Below are positions 44,800 to 55,785 of a DNA stretch of 64,000 nt, in pieces. The stretch spans positions 682,001 to 746,000 of the forward strand of contig JAFKAC010000014.1 of the NCBI GenBank assembly GCA_025766275.1, given 5' to 3'. Source of the DNA: Lactarius indigo (taxonomy: Eukaryota > Basidiomycota > Agaricomycetes > Russulales > Russulaceae). Under the pieces are notes generated by a model. The model ran no database searches, was not told where the DNA came from, and was given only the letters and a program-made list of their open reading frames with translations. A program made the position numbers and the translations under genes. Within the stretch, counting starts at the first letter, position 1, and each line of letters begins with the position of its first letter.

Positions 44800-46050
44800 C
44801 TATATCAGGAAGCGCAGGCACAGGGGAGAACTGTTAAAACGGGCGAGTTGAGGACAGAGGAAAGTCATTCCGTCCTCCTTCGCTCTACCACTTCCACTCT
44901 CATGCCCACTTCCCCTCTGCGACATGTCACCCAAGCAGCACTCCTCGATTCCCTCGCCAACGACGCCAGAGCACTCCTGGAAGACGACGCCGACACTGAA
45001 ATTCCCAACACCCAAATCACACCATGGACACCTCTTCGACCACAAGAGGGCCCCATCACCGCGCAAGAATGGGCGCATGTCATCGCCCGATTCCCAGACC
45101 CCACGCAATACCCCGACGACGAACATGCCGTCGTCCACGTCTTCAGAAACGAGGCCGGGGAGCGCGAACCCATCGCAGCCATCCCCCCAAGCGACGACCT
45201 CATCGGCGTTCGCGGAATTTTCCTGAGCGACGACGAGCGTTCAAGCTCTCCTGGAGTACGAGTTGGACGGCTGGAGGAGGGTAGCAGCAGAGTGGCAGAA
45301 GGAACAGCTCGACTCAGCCGCGGCCCGACTGAGGGAGATGCGAGAGCGACGGCAGCGATGGCGGCAGCTGAGGCTGGCCATGACGACTCAGATTACTACC
45401 CGGCGAGACACCCCTTCCTACAAACGAAATGCGACGCTGATAATCCCCTCATCACGCCATGGCTCGTCTACACCGACAGGTTCCCCATGTATCGAGGACG
45501 TGTGCGAGTCCCTGGTGTTGCGGAGCACCGCCCGTTCACCGCCGCCGAGGACCCCGCGCATGTCATTGCGCCTGAAGGGTTCAGGGCGAACCGACAACCC
45601 CATTACATTCGATACCCCATCACCGGGCCCGACGGAGTAGAGAGAGATGCGTCACACGTCCAAATCATCGGGGGAGCAGACCCCGTAATATTAGGAGTTA
45701 TACCAGGCTCGCCTCACGTGTATGGTAAGCCGTTCTACGCTGAGCCGCACGTGTCAGCCGCTCTCCGCCCCCAGTACCCACACGAAGACCTCGTCATCTT
45801 TGCGGCCGACAAGATCACCGACCGCGCCCTCAACCGCATCAATGACGAGTCGCTCACCGCCGAGGTCACGCGCTACCGCGCGGCGAGTTATGAACTCGAC
45901 CGACTTCGCGCCCGTGTCAGCCAACTCCGGGCGATGATCGAGTGCGCGCAAGACGACAAGCGCAACTCCATCTACCGACTGGAACGCGCCACGGCGTTGG
46001 AGAGGATCGCCGACGAACAGCGCGATTGGCCGCCGAGGGACTTCCGGTGA
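44800..46050 (+). other. Uncharacterised pol C-terminal extension shared by alpha and beta elements (best copy)
   Basis: Follows the chromodomain without a break. Layout: a variable Pro/Ser/Asp-rich linker, a conserved GPIT(A/S)-type motif, the conserved core TPWLVYTD..PMYRGRVRVPG with (V/I)APEGFRANR, then IGGADPVILGVIPGSPHVYGKP, and a charged helical tail (RLRARVSQLRAMIECAQDD, YRLERATALERI) that looks like a coiled coil. The alpha copies (879-1856, 21068-21990) have TPYLVDAAGGPLHRGRV, VPEGFRVNRG, GGDPFVLGLAPGSGFLYGKP and an equivalent helical tail. I recognise no known family; a structural or targeting role is guesswork. Confidence 0.75.
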
Positions 46051-46068
46051 GCCTGGGGTCTCACGCTT

Positions 46069-46081
46069 AAAAGGGAGGTGA
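46069..46081 (+). other. Element H polypurine tract
   Basis: AAAAGGGAGGTGA abuts the 3' LTR, the expected site of plus-strand priming. Confidence 0.85.
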
Positions 46082-46622
46082 TGTCACGATTCCACCGTAT
46101 GGACTGTTCGTCGTCATACCCTTACTGTACCGGTTGCAACAACGGCGGTAAGGTAGATTAGTTGCGGACTTAACCACGGTGATACGGTAGTGTGATAGGT
46201 GATACGGTACGATAGCTGACTGATGACGGGCGCCACTAATACTGGTAGTAGTGGTATTTGGATTGAGTTACTTACGCGATACGTTGGACGCTACATTACT
46301 ATGATTCATAGCAGCGCTTGAAAGCCTGCTCGACTTGTATTTAAACTGTCTTGTGAAGATCAAGATACGCCATCTTGGTCTTCTTGAATCGTCACTTGTT
46401 TCTTTCTCTTCTCACTACTTCTCCCGCCTTTTACTTCTTATCTAAAGAGCGTCTTGTCGCCATCGCATCTAAAGAGTATCGAACCTGCCGGTGTACCTCC
46501 GTGTATTCATCCAATGCAGGGGCTTGGACCTCCGTGTCTTCAAGTCAGCAAGAGTTGTCTTATCGCTAAGTGTTACTGCCACATCTGTGCTCAAGTCGAG
46601 CTCACGTCGTGACGACGTTACA
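46082..46622 (+). repeat. Element H 3' LTR (beta family, 541 bp)
   Basis: Nearly identical to 54486-55026 in reverse orientation, including the shared T in CCAATGC. Followed by CTAAG (46623-46627), the TSD whose mate is CTTAG at 55027-55031. Confidence 0.93.
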
Positions 46623-46939
46623 CTAAGGTAATCAAGAGACGAGTCAAGAAGGTGGATTTGAAGAAGACCAAGATGGGGACTCTTGGTCTTCCAGAACAAC
46701 TACTTATACAGATACATGTGGGCTTTAAAGCGCCGCTAGAACAGTAACTATCCAGTAGCGTAACTAGCTCGAACCCTAGTACAGCTATCCTAGGATTGAG
46801 TCATACATGAGTCATGAATCACATGTAAACTGCATGCTGACTGATACAATATAATAGTCCATGACTAATACCGAGTCGGGCCATAGTCATAACCAACCAT
46901 GAGTCATACACAACACCCAATAGAGTCCATACCATAACA
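46623..46939 (-). repeat. Element E 3' LTR, first part (inverted)
   Basis: Minus-strand alpha LTR starting TGTTATGG at 46939 and interrupted at CTTAG by element H. It continues as plus-strand 55032-55223. The joined length (about 509 bp) and sequence match the E 5' LTR at 16344-16782. Confidence 0.88.
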
Positions 46940-46968
46940 TCACCCCCTTTTCAGGAGTGAGGCCCACC

Positions 46969-49900
46969 TCACAAGTTGATGGTATCCCTGCTAATCTGCC
47001 TTACTGCCTCTATTTCATCTTCAACCATCGGCAAGGCATTAGCGCGCTCCAATCAGTAGATGGAGTCCATCTTGCAATTATGAACAACTCCCTTCTCCTG
47101 GAGGCACCAAATGCGCTCCTCCAATCGTTCTTTGGCAAATGCATTCTGCCTATAACAATGCACCTCTTCTGTGAGTGTCACATCCCCTATGTGCTGAAGC
47201 ATGGCATCAGTGGGATGGCGATCCCTGAGCAGAAAGAGATCTTCGTGCGTGATAAAGGTGTGGTTGTCATGTGGGAGGTGTGGTGTGGTGTACAATGGTC
47301 TCTCGTAGATGTACAGGGATCCTGGAACTATTCTGAGAACGAAGGGGTCGCTGGCCTTGATGATTTCTATGTGTGAGGCCTATACTGTAAGTCCATTGGG
47401 GAGACGGACCGGGAATGGAACATAATCAGGTCATCCATTGACCTGGAACCCCTCAGGGATTTGATGCTGAGGGCGCTGTCGTCTGTGCCGAGTGGCATAC
47501 AATGAGCAGTGTGGGGCACTGTAATGTATCCCCAGTGCATAGGCATTCCATCTGTGTCAATGAGATAGGGAGTAGCCTCTGGGGCTCCAGGGTACTGTTC
47601 ATAGTCAAGGAATGGGTGTTGTGAGGGGTAGTAATCCTCATAGTGGTTGTCATGCTCAGCTTGGTCCAATACTCCTTCCGCTCCCTTGCCATCTTGCACC
47701 GCGAGGTGGTGATATGCAATTGCTTGGCCTGCCACTTCCAGGCCATCTCCTTCCACTCCCATTTGTAGTTCTTTATTGCGTCGGGTCCCTTCAGGGCTCA
47801 TGAGAGCCGCTTGAATTTGGAAGAGCTCATCTTCTGTGATGGTGTGGGTTGTGGCTCCGGTGTCAGGGTCGATGATGTTGTACAATGGCTGAGGTGTTGG
47901 TTGAATTGGCATTGGGTTGTCGGAGACCACTCCTGTCATGGGCATAGGAAATCTTTGCAGTGCCTCAGACAGGTCTGCTGCACTGTCCTGTCGCTGCAGT
48001 GGTTGCCCTTCTGTGGGTCGGTCGTTGAGGGGTCATTGTTGAGCCTGTTGATGAGCCCTTTGCTGTTCTGTGGTAGTGGGAACAACAATGCTGGGGGAGA
48101 CAAGAGGGGCAATGATGGTTTTGAGGAGGTTGAGGTGGTCATCATGAGGAATGGAAGGCATGAAAGAGGATGGTAACTTATCGCATTGAGTGATGGCCCT
48201 TATATGCACTTCTTGTTCAGGGTTGGAATTTTTAAACTCCTGAACAGCTTCATCGGCGAAGACATCATCCTTATTGACCCATTGATTATCCGAGTCAGGA
48301 TAGCCCTTCCATTTCACAAGGTATTGCAGCCAACGTCTTCTGCCGAATCGCCAAGAGTCTAGAATTTTCTGGACTTTGTATTCTTCCTCGTTATTGACCA
48401 AATCAGGTGGCGGGCACTGATAATTTGGTCTGTGCGTGGGTGTTTCGCGATAAGGTGTGAGAAGATCTATGTGAAACACATTGTGGATGCTCCACTGTGT
48501 GGGAAGTTCAAGGCGATAGTTGACGGGAGACATCACCTGAGCGACCTTAAAAGGTCCATGGCACTTGGCAGTGAGTTTTGCCATTGGCTGGTGTGTTCGT
48601 AAGTGGCGTCCTTCTAGCCATATGAGGTCTTCTTTGAATTTGGGTGTATCTTTATGTTTGACCCATGACTTTTGGGCATGGAACATGCAGGAGAAGGCAT
48701 GCTGTTGTGCCTGTTTGAATTGATCTAGCCATAATGAGACCTGTGGAATAGGGGATGGTCTATCGATCCAATCAGTGTGGGGGTTGAACCCTGATAGGAG
48801 AAAGAATGGGGACTCCCACATGGTCTCGTTGGGCCAGTTGTTATGCGTGAATTCTGCCATGGGTAGGTAACGGACCCAGTCATCTTGTCGTTCATTCACC
48901 CAGAAGCAAAGATATTATTCAAGCCATTGATTTGTTCGTTCTGATTGGCTGTCGGTGCGAGGGTGATACGCTGTGGAGATATTCTGGGCAATGCCAAGAA
49001 TTTTGCATATCTCCTGCATAAACTTTGATGCAAAGCTGGGGTCTTGGTCACTGATGATATGCGAGGGGAGTCCGAACCGGGGGAATACATGAGAAACATA
49101 TAGGGCTGCTGTCCCCTCTGCAGTTATCTCTTCATTACAGGGGATAAAGACTGCAGCTTTAGTGCAGTCATGATCAGTTACTGTCAGGATAGAGTTGTAA
49201 CCATGCGAAACTGGGAGCTTGGTAATGAAATCCACTGCTATTGTTTCAAATGGTAGGGCTTCTGGTTTGGGATATATGGGTTGCAGGGGTGCTTTAGTAG
49301 GATGGTTGTTAACTTTGTGCTGTTGACACTTGGTGCATCCTTTGACATAATTGGTGATATCATTCCTCATTTGAGGCCACCAGTAGTGACGTTCTGCGAG
49401 TTGGATGGTACACTTGATCCCTGGATGACCATAAACAGGGGAGTTGTGGTGGGCGGCAATGATGGTGCGCTTGTCGTGAAGTCCTCCTGTCACTACACAA
49501 TGACCATCCTTGTACCAGGTTCCCTCGATATCTTTTAGTCGGTGTGCGTCAACCCATGGCTGCAACTTAGCTTTGTCCTGCATGTAAATGGGATGGGCTG
49601 GCATCATTTCTACTGGTAGTATTTCAGGCCTCCAATGCTTGGTGCGTGATTCTTCCTGTATCATGGTTGCTCTTGCAAAGACACGTTCTGGTAATACTGT
49701 TACTCCCTCATTATTGTTTTCCCCTTGATCATAGTCGGGTCGGCAAGATAGGGCATCTGCACATCTGTTGGACATTTCTTTAATGTGATGAATCTCAAAG
49801 TCGTATTCTGAAAGTTCAAGTACTTCCCTAGCCACACGCCTACTGATTTTCTGTGGCGATTTCCAGTATTGTAGGTTTAGGTGGTTGGAAAAGACTTTGA

Positions 49901-50157
49901 TCTTATGAGGAGACCCTGCCAAGAGAGGTCTCCAATGGCAGAACACCTTGACGATTGCTAGCAACTCGAGATTGTAGATGTCGTAATTTCGCTCTGCTTA
50001 GTTGAAGGTAGAGGAATAATATCTGATGGGGTGTCATTTACCATCTGCTTTGCGTTGCAGGAGTACTGTGCCTGTGGCAAACCCTGACACATCGACTTCC
50101 AGTTCAAACTGTTGGGTCAGATCAGGGTGAGCGAGTACTGGTTCACTGGTTACAAGG
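46969..50157 (-). pseudogene. pol: Element E pol 3' half (RNase H, integrase, chromodomain, C-terminal extension), inverted
   Basis: Reading down from 50157 the frame resumes at LVTSEPVLAHPDLTQQ, the exact continuation of ELKH at 20384. Then RNase H, integrase finger (HHNSPVYGHPGIK to CTKCQ), D,D,E core (AVDFITKLP, SDQDPSF, SQSERTN), chromodomain (LVKWKGYPDSDNQW) and a diverged extension with TPYLIDTDGMPMHWGYITVP (47520-47600). There are several stops, including TAG for Gln or Glu near 48915 and 50000. The extension is truncated or shifted after about 47367. Confidence 0.87.
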
Positions 50158-50595
50158 TGTTACAATTTCTCCTCCAGGACTTGTTCTTTCTCCAATACTG
50201 CTATTCCTTTCCCGATACTTTATGAGCCCTGTACAATTATGTGGACTTTACAATTATCTGGTTCCTATCACGCGCCTTGCTTATCAACGATCTCTTTTGA
50301 TAAAGCTTGACATGTGCTAGTTTCCATCTTGTTCTCACTCACGCGTGACCCCGCATGATCCACCTTTTATTCTCATTATGTCTATGCCTTGTTCTCTTTA
50401 TGTACTCCCCATTGTTTCTTAATCAGGCGATGGCGCCATCTGTTTGCACAGACCATACAGCCTTACATGTATTTAAACCTAGTTCTATCTAGCTTGTACG
50501 ATAGACTAGACTTCCTGTGTAATACTACACTCGAGTGCCTTTGTGCATATCCCTGTCTCACGACTTCTTAGTCCTGCTAGGTCTTTGCACCTTAG
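50158..50595 (+). repeat. Delta solo LTR, second fragment (inverted)
   Basis: Starts TGTTACAATTTC beside the TSD CAAGG and ends at CTTAG, where the I LTR begins. It has TATTTAAAC (about 50469) followed at about the usual distance by an imperfect dyad (TAGTTCTATC...GATAGACTAG), which resembles the promoter/start dyad of the other families but with a different sequence. Sense is therefore probably plus as displayed. No ORF of note. Confidence 0.72.
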
Positions 50596-51102
50596 TGTTA
50601 CGGTATGGACTCAATGACTCATTACACACGACTCATGACCGGTTATGACTACGGTCCGGTATCAGTATTAGTCATGGACCTTTACTTATCATCAGTCAGC
50701 ATAGTAGTTCGCATGTGATTGTGACTCATGTATGACTCATTCCTAGGATAGCTGTACTAGGGTTCGAGCTAGTTACGCTATTGGTTACTTACCCTTCCAG
50801 CGGCGCTTTAAAGCCCGCGCGTATATGTATAAGTAGTCGACTCGAAAGACCAAGAGTCCCCATCTTGGTCTTCTTCAATCCACCACTTGACTTGTCTTTT
50901 GTTTGCCTTAGTCTCTGACTAAGTGTGCTTCCACTTGTGTCCACCAAGGGACATTCTTCTTTATCCTATCGCTGCAGCGTGAGCCAGTAGTGCCCCTGTT
51001 CAGCTTGTGTTGGGTTGACGCGAGGTCCCCATTCACCTACTTCACTAAGTCGATTACGCCTATCTCCGGTCCAAGTCGGACTAACGCTGGTGGAGCATAA
51101 CA
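50596..51102 (+). repeat. Element F/I 5' LTR (alpha family, 507 bp)
   Basis: TATAAG at 50828-50833 and transcript-start motif ATCTTGGTCTT at 50862-50872 (34 bp apart). It shares with 20529-21035 the local variants TCCGGTCC, GACGCGAGGTCC and GGACATTCTTCTTTATCC that other alpha LTRs lack. Confidence 0.92.
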
Positions 51103-51104
51103 TT

Positions 51105-51115
51105 AAGACCAAGAT
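51105..51115 (+). promoter_or_regulatory. Element F/I self-priming PBS
   Basis: AAGACCAAGAT, 2 nt inside the LTR, exact complement of 50862-50872. Confidence 0.85.
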
Positions 51116-51122
51116 CCTCATC

Positions 51123-53090
51123 GTGGCGTACTCGACCAGAGACCAGTGGATGTCCTTCCGTCCCTATCATATCGAACGATGAGGAGATCGCAACGTACCA
51201 ACAAGATTCTTAGGAGCAGCTCAGTGGAGAGAACGAGGAGAAAACACCGGGTATTTTGTAGAATTTAACGGTCCTAACTGTTTTCGACCCGTTGAGTTTA
51301 ACTTTGAACACCTTTGCTGGACCGAAGTTACTTGGAACCCCATAGATCATCGCTGGGATATCATACGACCAGCAGGAAGAAACTACAATTGCGATATCGA
51401 CGCAAGAGAACTCAATAGTCGTGCAGATTACGGTCCTATTGACGGACAAGCACAAGAACACACGGACGAAGGAGTCAGCGGAGAAGAAGCCTCTGACAGT
51501 CAATCACCAAGCAGGGGAACGACGCCAGCAGAAGACGCCAGTCTAGGAGCCATTGGCGAACACATTATACAACGAACTGAGTCCCTAACCATTCATCAAC
51601 CCGAACCGGAAATAATCCATATTCACAGCCCAGCGATCGCAATGGCTACCACCACCATCACACAAGAAGAGGTACAACCGCTACTCACCGCGGAGGAAAG
51701 GGATCAAATAGCCCTATAAGAACAAAGGCGCATCGCAGAAGAATCTCGAGCTAATCTAGCTCCCATCAATCCATACACCGGTCATAGAATGACTGATGAC
51801 GACGTAGCCATCCATCGCGCCATCGGGCCAGACATAGCTGATCCCCCTAGTGGAGGAGGCGGACCTCCTGGTGATCTACCAGGAGGAGGAGGAGGAGGAA
51901 GACCTCCATCAAGAGGACCCGGATTTGGGGGGTTCCCTGGAGGATTCCCAGGAGGACCACCAGAAGGAGGACACCCCGGAGGGGGATTACCAGGTGCAGG
52001 ACCCGTCATCCCTCCAAGTAATAAATTAGCTGGTGAAGCTCCCACAGTATTCGACGGAGAACGCGCAAAAGTCGAAGTGTTTCTCACCCAATGGCATGTC
52101 TACTGGGGCATGAATGCCGATGAGGGCATTATGGCGACCCCATACTGACGCACCCTACTTTTCCTGTCATATATCAAAGGCGTCAATGTCAGCAAATGGG
52201 TACTAGCCATGCTCACCTGGCTTAACAGCCAGATACAAGCAGGAATACCCCGTACGAGCGAAGGACTATGGAACGAAGTCACGTGCAGCTTCATGCAGCG
52301 TTTCCGAAACACAATGGAACAAGAACAAGCTCAGTATGAGCTTAAGAAAGGAGTCAAAATGATTGGGGGCAACTTAGATGAGTATTGCACCCAATTCGAA
52401 CAGTTAATACGCCGCGCTCAGTACAGACTCGACGACCCGCAAACGCTCGATTTATTCGCAAGCGGGCTACCAGAAGACCTATATTCGAAGGTCTACACTC
52501 TTGACAACCCTCGCAACTACCATGAATGGAAGGAAGCAGCTACAACCCGTCAACAGCAGTACCTTCATCTCAAGGCGGTGTTGAACAAAGGGGTTCCCCA
52601 AGGACGAGGACGGTCACGTCAACAACGCCAGTGGCAGGGACCGCCAAGGAGCTCTTGGCAGCCAAGGAATCTACCCCAAGATCCTAACGCTATGGATACA
52701 TCAGCAGATCGAATTCGAGGGCGACTTGCAGGAGCAGAAGACGTACTCACTCCGCGTCCCCCATACCGACCAAGGGGAGGATTCCTGCAAAGAGGAGGAG
52801 GATGTAACAACCAAAGGCCAGTCATATGTTATAACTGTGGAAAGGACGGACATATGGCTCGCGATTGCAGACAACTGCGAGGGGGATATCAACCCCAAGC
52901 ATCAACCAGTCGGTATATCGACACCGACTATCATCAACAAGAACCAGAAGTCACTACCAGGGCGGTTCAAGAAGTACCTCCTCAACAGCATGCCAGTGAT
53001 TGGCTTAATGGAGTAGCTGGAGAATCGGACGACGTAAAGGACATTATCCTCCAACAGCTGTGGAAGAAGGAGGGTTTTCAGGACGCCTGA
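51123..53090 (+). pseudogene. gag: Element F/I gag
   Basis: Read from GTG 51123 in ATCGTGGCG. An ATG at the tenth codon here is a CpG change of the ACG found in sisters. N-terminal block, Gly/Pro linker (51840-52010), capsid, MDTSADRIRGRLAG, knuckle CYNCGKDGHMARDC and LWKKEGFQDA end. Stops: TGA near 51179 and 52146 (Arg sites), and TAA at 51718-51720, where GAA is expected, a rare non-CpG lesion. The open part from 52209 to 53090 is clean. Confidence 0.88.
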
Positions 53091-54485
53091 ACCCATCGGC
53101 CTGGGTGAGGGCAGTTAATTGTAACAGTGTAATCATGACTTGCTATCGTTCTATGAGAGTCCCAGTTTCAATTCGCACAAGTTACGCAATGGCCGACATA
53201 CGAGCACTAGTTGACTCCGGAGCAACTCATTGCTTCATGAAACCCTCCTTTGCCAAAAGGATGGGGTTAGGAACTAAGCTATTGGACGTCCCAAAGAAGA
53301 TATGGAATATTGATAATACAGAAAACAAATCGGGACGTATCACTCACTATACGGACGTCGATGTTCAAACTAAAGGCATTCACAAGGAAATCTGCTTCCT
53401 TATCACTGATATAGGCAATGAGGATATCGTGCTAGGGTACCCATGGCTCGCCACCTATGACCCACACATCAAGTGGTCACAAGCTGCTATACACGAAAAT
53501 ATGCTCCCTATTATTATTCAATCAACCAACCCTTACATCAAAACAACGCCAGTCGTTGCATCAACCATCGTTCAAAACGATGACTACGAAATAGTACACT
53601 CCTGTGTTATCACGGACGAACAATGGCAACAATTCGAAGAAGGATGCCAAATCCGAGCTACTGCTACTGATCTCGCTATTGCCGCTCAACAATATGTCAC
53701 CAAAGCTGAGTTACCCCCTGAATATCGAGAGTTCGAACGCCTCTTCAGTGAAGAAGTGTCAGACAGGTTCCCGCCCAGCAGGCCCTGGGATCATGCCATT
53801 GAATTCAAACCAGGGACCACGGACGCAATTGATTGTAAAATATACCCGATGACCCAAGAGGAAGACAAGAAACTACACAAATGGATTGACGAACAGCTGA
53901 AGAAGGGATATATATGACCTTCGAAATCCCCCTACGCGTCATCTTTCTTCTTCATCAAGAAGAAGGATGGGAAGTTAAGACCTGTCCAAGATTACCGAAA
54001 GATCAATGTGGTTACCATCCGCAATCAATACCCGCTCCCTCTCATTTCCGATCTCATCACCGATCTTAGCAACACTCATATCTATACCAAGCTCGACGTT
54101 AGATGGGGGTACAACAACGTACGTATCAAGGAAGGAGATGAAGAGAAGGCTGCGTTTAAAACACGTTACGGCTTGTTCGAACCTACGGTGATGTTTTTCG
54201 GCTTAACCAACTCTCCGGCAACGTTCCAGACCATGATGAACTTCATCTTCAGGGACATCATTGCAAAACATGAGCAACGGGGAACCATTATTTGGGTATA
54301 CATGGACGACATCGGCATCGCTACAGGACTAAATCACTCGTTACCGGATCATATCGAAGCCGTCAAAGACGTACTCCGCGTATCCGCGGAACACGACCTA
54401 TACTACAAGCTTGAAAAATGTCTCTTCCACTCCCCATGCATGGATTACCTGGGGGTAATCCTTGAAAAGGGGGTGACACGCATGG
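53060..54485 (+). pseudogene. pol: Element F/I pol 5' half (protease, RT)
   Basis: Begins MEEGGFSGRLNP in the -1 frame at the GGGTTTT heptamer (53072-53078). Protease ALVDSGATHCF, RT with [12 protein letters not shown] at 53915-53917 replaces Arg in GYIRPSKSP. It ends at GVTRM followed by a beta LTR. Confidence 0.9.
54481..54485. repeat. CATGG target duplication of the beta solo LTR inside F/I (copy 2)
   Basis: Reverse-complement mate of CCATG at 38701-38705; see the inversion finding. Confidence 0.85.
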
Positions 54486-55026
54486 TGTAACGTCGTCACG
54501 ACGTGAGCTCGACTTGAGCACAGATGTGGCAGTAACACTTAGCGATAAGACAACTCTTGCTGACTTGAAGACACGGAGGTCCAAGCCCCTGCATTGGATG
54601 AATACACGGAGGTACACCGGCAGGTTCGATACTCTTTAGATGCGATGGCGACAAGACGCTCTTTAGATAAGAAGTAAAAGGCGGGAGAAGTAGTGAGAAG
54701 AGAAAGAAACAAGTGACGATTCAAGAAGACCAAGATGGCGTATCTTGGTCTTCACAAGACAGTTTAAATACAAGTCGAGCAGGCTTTCAAGCGCTGCTAT
54801 GAATCATAGTAATGTAGCGTCCAACGTATCGCGTAAGTAACTCAATCCAAATACCACTACTACCAGTATTAGTGGCGCCCGTCATCAGTCAGCTATCGTA
54901 CCGTATCACCTATCACACTACCGTATCACCGTGGTTAAGTCCGCAACTAATCTACCTTACCGCCATAGTTGCAACCGGTACAGTAAGGGTATGACGACGA
55001 ACAGTCCATACGGTGGAATCGTGACA
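54486..55026 (-). repeat. Beta LTR at the right inversion breakpoint (former 5' LTR of H)
   Basis: 541 bp, minus orientation, TGTAACG...GTGACA. The right flank CTTAG (55027-55031) is the mate of CTAAG beside the 3' LTR of H; the left flank CATGG belongs to F/I. It therefore joins two unrelated insertion sites. Confidence 0.9.
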
Positions 55027-55223
55027 CTTAGTCTCTGACTAAGTGTACTTCTACTTCTGTCCACCAAGGGACAGTGCTTCTTCATCTTTACTGCAGCATG
55101 TACCAGGAGGGTCCCTGTTCAGTTAGTGTTGGGTTGACACGTGATCCCCATTCACCCAGTCTTTGCTAAGTCAATTACACCTACTCAGAGTCCAAGTCAG
55201 ACTAACGCCGGTGGAGCATAACA
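55027..55223 (+). repeat. Element E 3' LTR, second part
   Basis: Starts CTTAGTCTCTGACTAAG and ends GCATAACA. It completes the LTR fragment at 46939-46623 and carries a 6-bp extra ACTTCT relative to the 5' LTR. It marks the right end of the retrotransposon nest. Confidence 0.88.
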
Positions 55224-55785
55224 CTTCCCCAGAAAGTATGGAGGTGTGATAGGGAGTTTTATTGAATAGTGGGGTGGAGTATATCTGGGCAGCCATAGCC
55301 ACAGATGAAACAAATACTAGTTATACTACTGGCTGCCCGGATGAGCAACTGGCACCTTGCAACAACCAAATCGGTTGTATGGGTTTGCGTACGAACAACA
55401 GGCATGATGTATCTTATGTAATGTCACACTTCAAAGAATCTGGCATCAGATTCTTTGAAGAATCCGAACCGAACAGGCTCTTAGCTTTCCTTCTCACGCA
55501 CCGCGATGACAAGGCCTCCGCTTTCGACCCCCATCGACATGCTCCAGCGACACTGTAGTGTCCTCGCCTCACAGCATCGGAGTACTTCTAGTCTTGTTCA
55601 TGCCACGAAAGTTCGATCTCACAAATTGAGAGCACTATTATTTTGTGAATGCGAAAGCCCAACGTTACAACACTTCATATATGTATGGCATCACGAAAAC
55701 TAATCAATATTAACAACGGAGACGGTATCTGGCTCGGAATTGACACAAGTACTAGACGTGTGGGTAGGTACAGAAAATTGGAATG
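55224..55785. other. Host-like spacer between the nest and the NLR gene
   Basis: No LTR or pol similarity. A plus-strand frame of about 99 codons (55262-55558) has no recognisable domain and I do not call it. It lies downstream of the NLR stop codon and so probably includes the 3' UTR and terminator of that gene; a perfect hairpin is at 55429-55460. Confidence 0.5.
55429..55460. other. Perfect 14-bp inverted repeat with 4-nt loop
   Basis: The arms CTTCAAAGAATCTG (55429-55442) and CAGATTCTTTGAAG (55447-55460) enclose GCAT. It is about 325 bp beyond the NLR stop. It may be an RNA hairpin in the 3' region or the remnant of a small inverted-repeat element; function unknown. Confidence 0.6.

Larger units (their letters stand above)
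41305..46050 (+). pseudogene. pol: Element H pol: PR-RT-RH-IN-chromodomain with long C-terminal extension, two TGA interruptions
   Basis: One frame of 1581 codons from MGERGFSGRLNP. Protease DSGATDNF (about 52), RT YMDDIG (about 404), RNase H EVDASGYAVG (about 555), integrase HHCC finger (about 758-803), D,D,E core at AMDFITKLP (832), SDRDPRF (893) and SERTN (930), GPF module (about 1057), chromodomain with LIKWKGYPDSENQW (about 1118-1162), then about 417 further residues. Stops only at 43633-43635 and 44305-44307, both TGA at Arg sites. Fungal chromoviruses usually end at or soon after the chromodomain, so the extension is unusual. Confidence 0.92.
38706..46622 (+). mobile_element. Element H: full-length Ty3/chromovirus (beta family), least damaged of its kind here
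   Basis: 541-bp LTRs (38706-39246, 46082-46622), PBS, gag, frameshift site, pol and PPT, all on the plus strand. The immediate flanks do not match (CCATG left, CTAAG right), but CTTAG next to the beta LTR at 55027 pairs with CTAAG at 46623. The original 5' LTR of H is therefore at 54486-55026, and the present left LTR derives wholly or partly from the solo LTR in F/I. Gag has two and pol two in-frame stops, each TGA at an Arg position. Confidence 0.92.
50596..54485 (+). mobile_element. Element F/I, 5' part (5' LTR, gag, protease-RT), inverted relative to F
   Basis: Plus strand now. It ends at GVTRM in RT-RNase H, with CATGG abutting a beta LTR. The missing continuation (MDPVKISG) is at 38705 on the minus strand. 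Its 507-bp LTR pairs with 20529-21035. Together they form one alpha element split by an inversion. Confidence 0.88.

Noticed and set aside
38706..46622. Element H as an insertion without target duplication
   Set aside because: The true duplication is CTAAG/CTTAG at 46623 and 55027; the left flank was replaced by the inversion.
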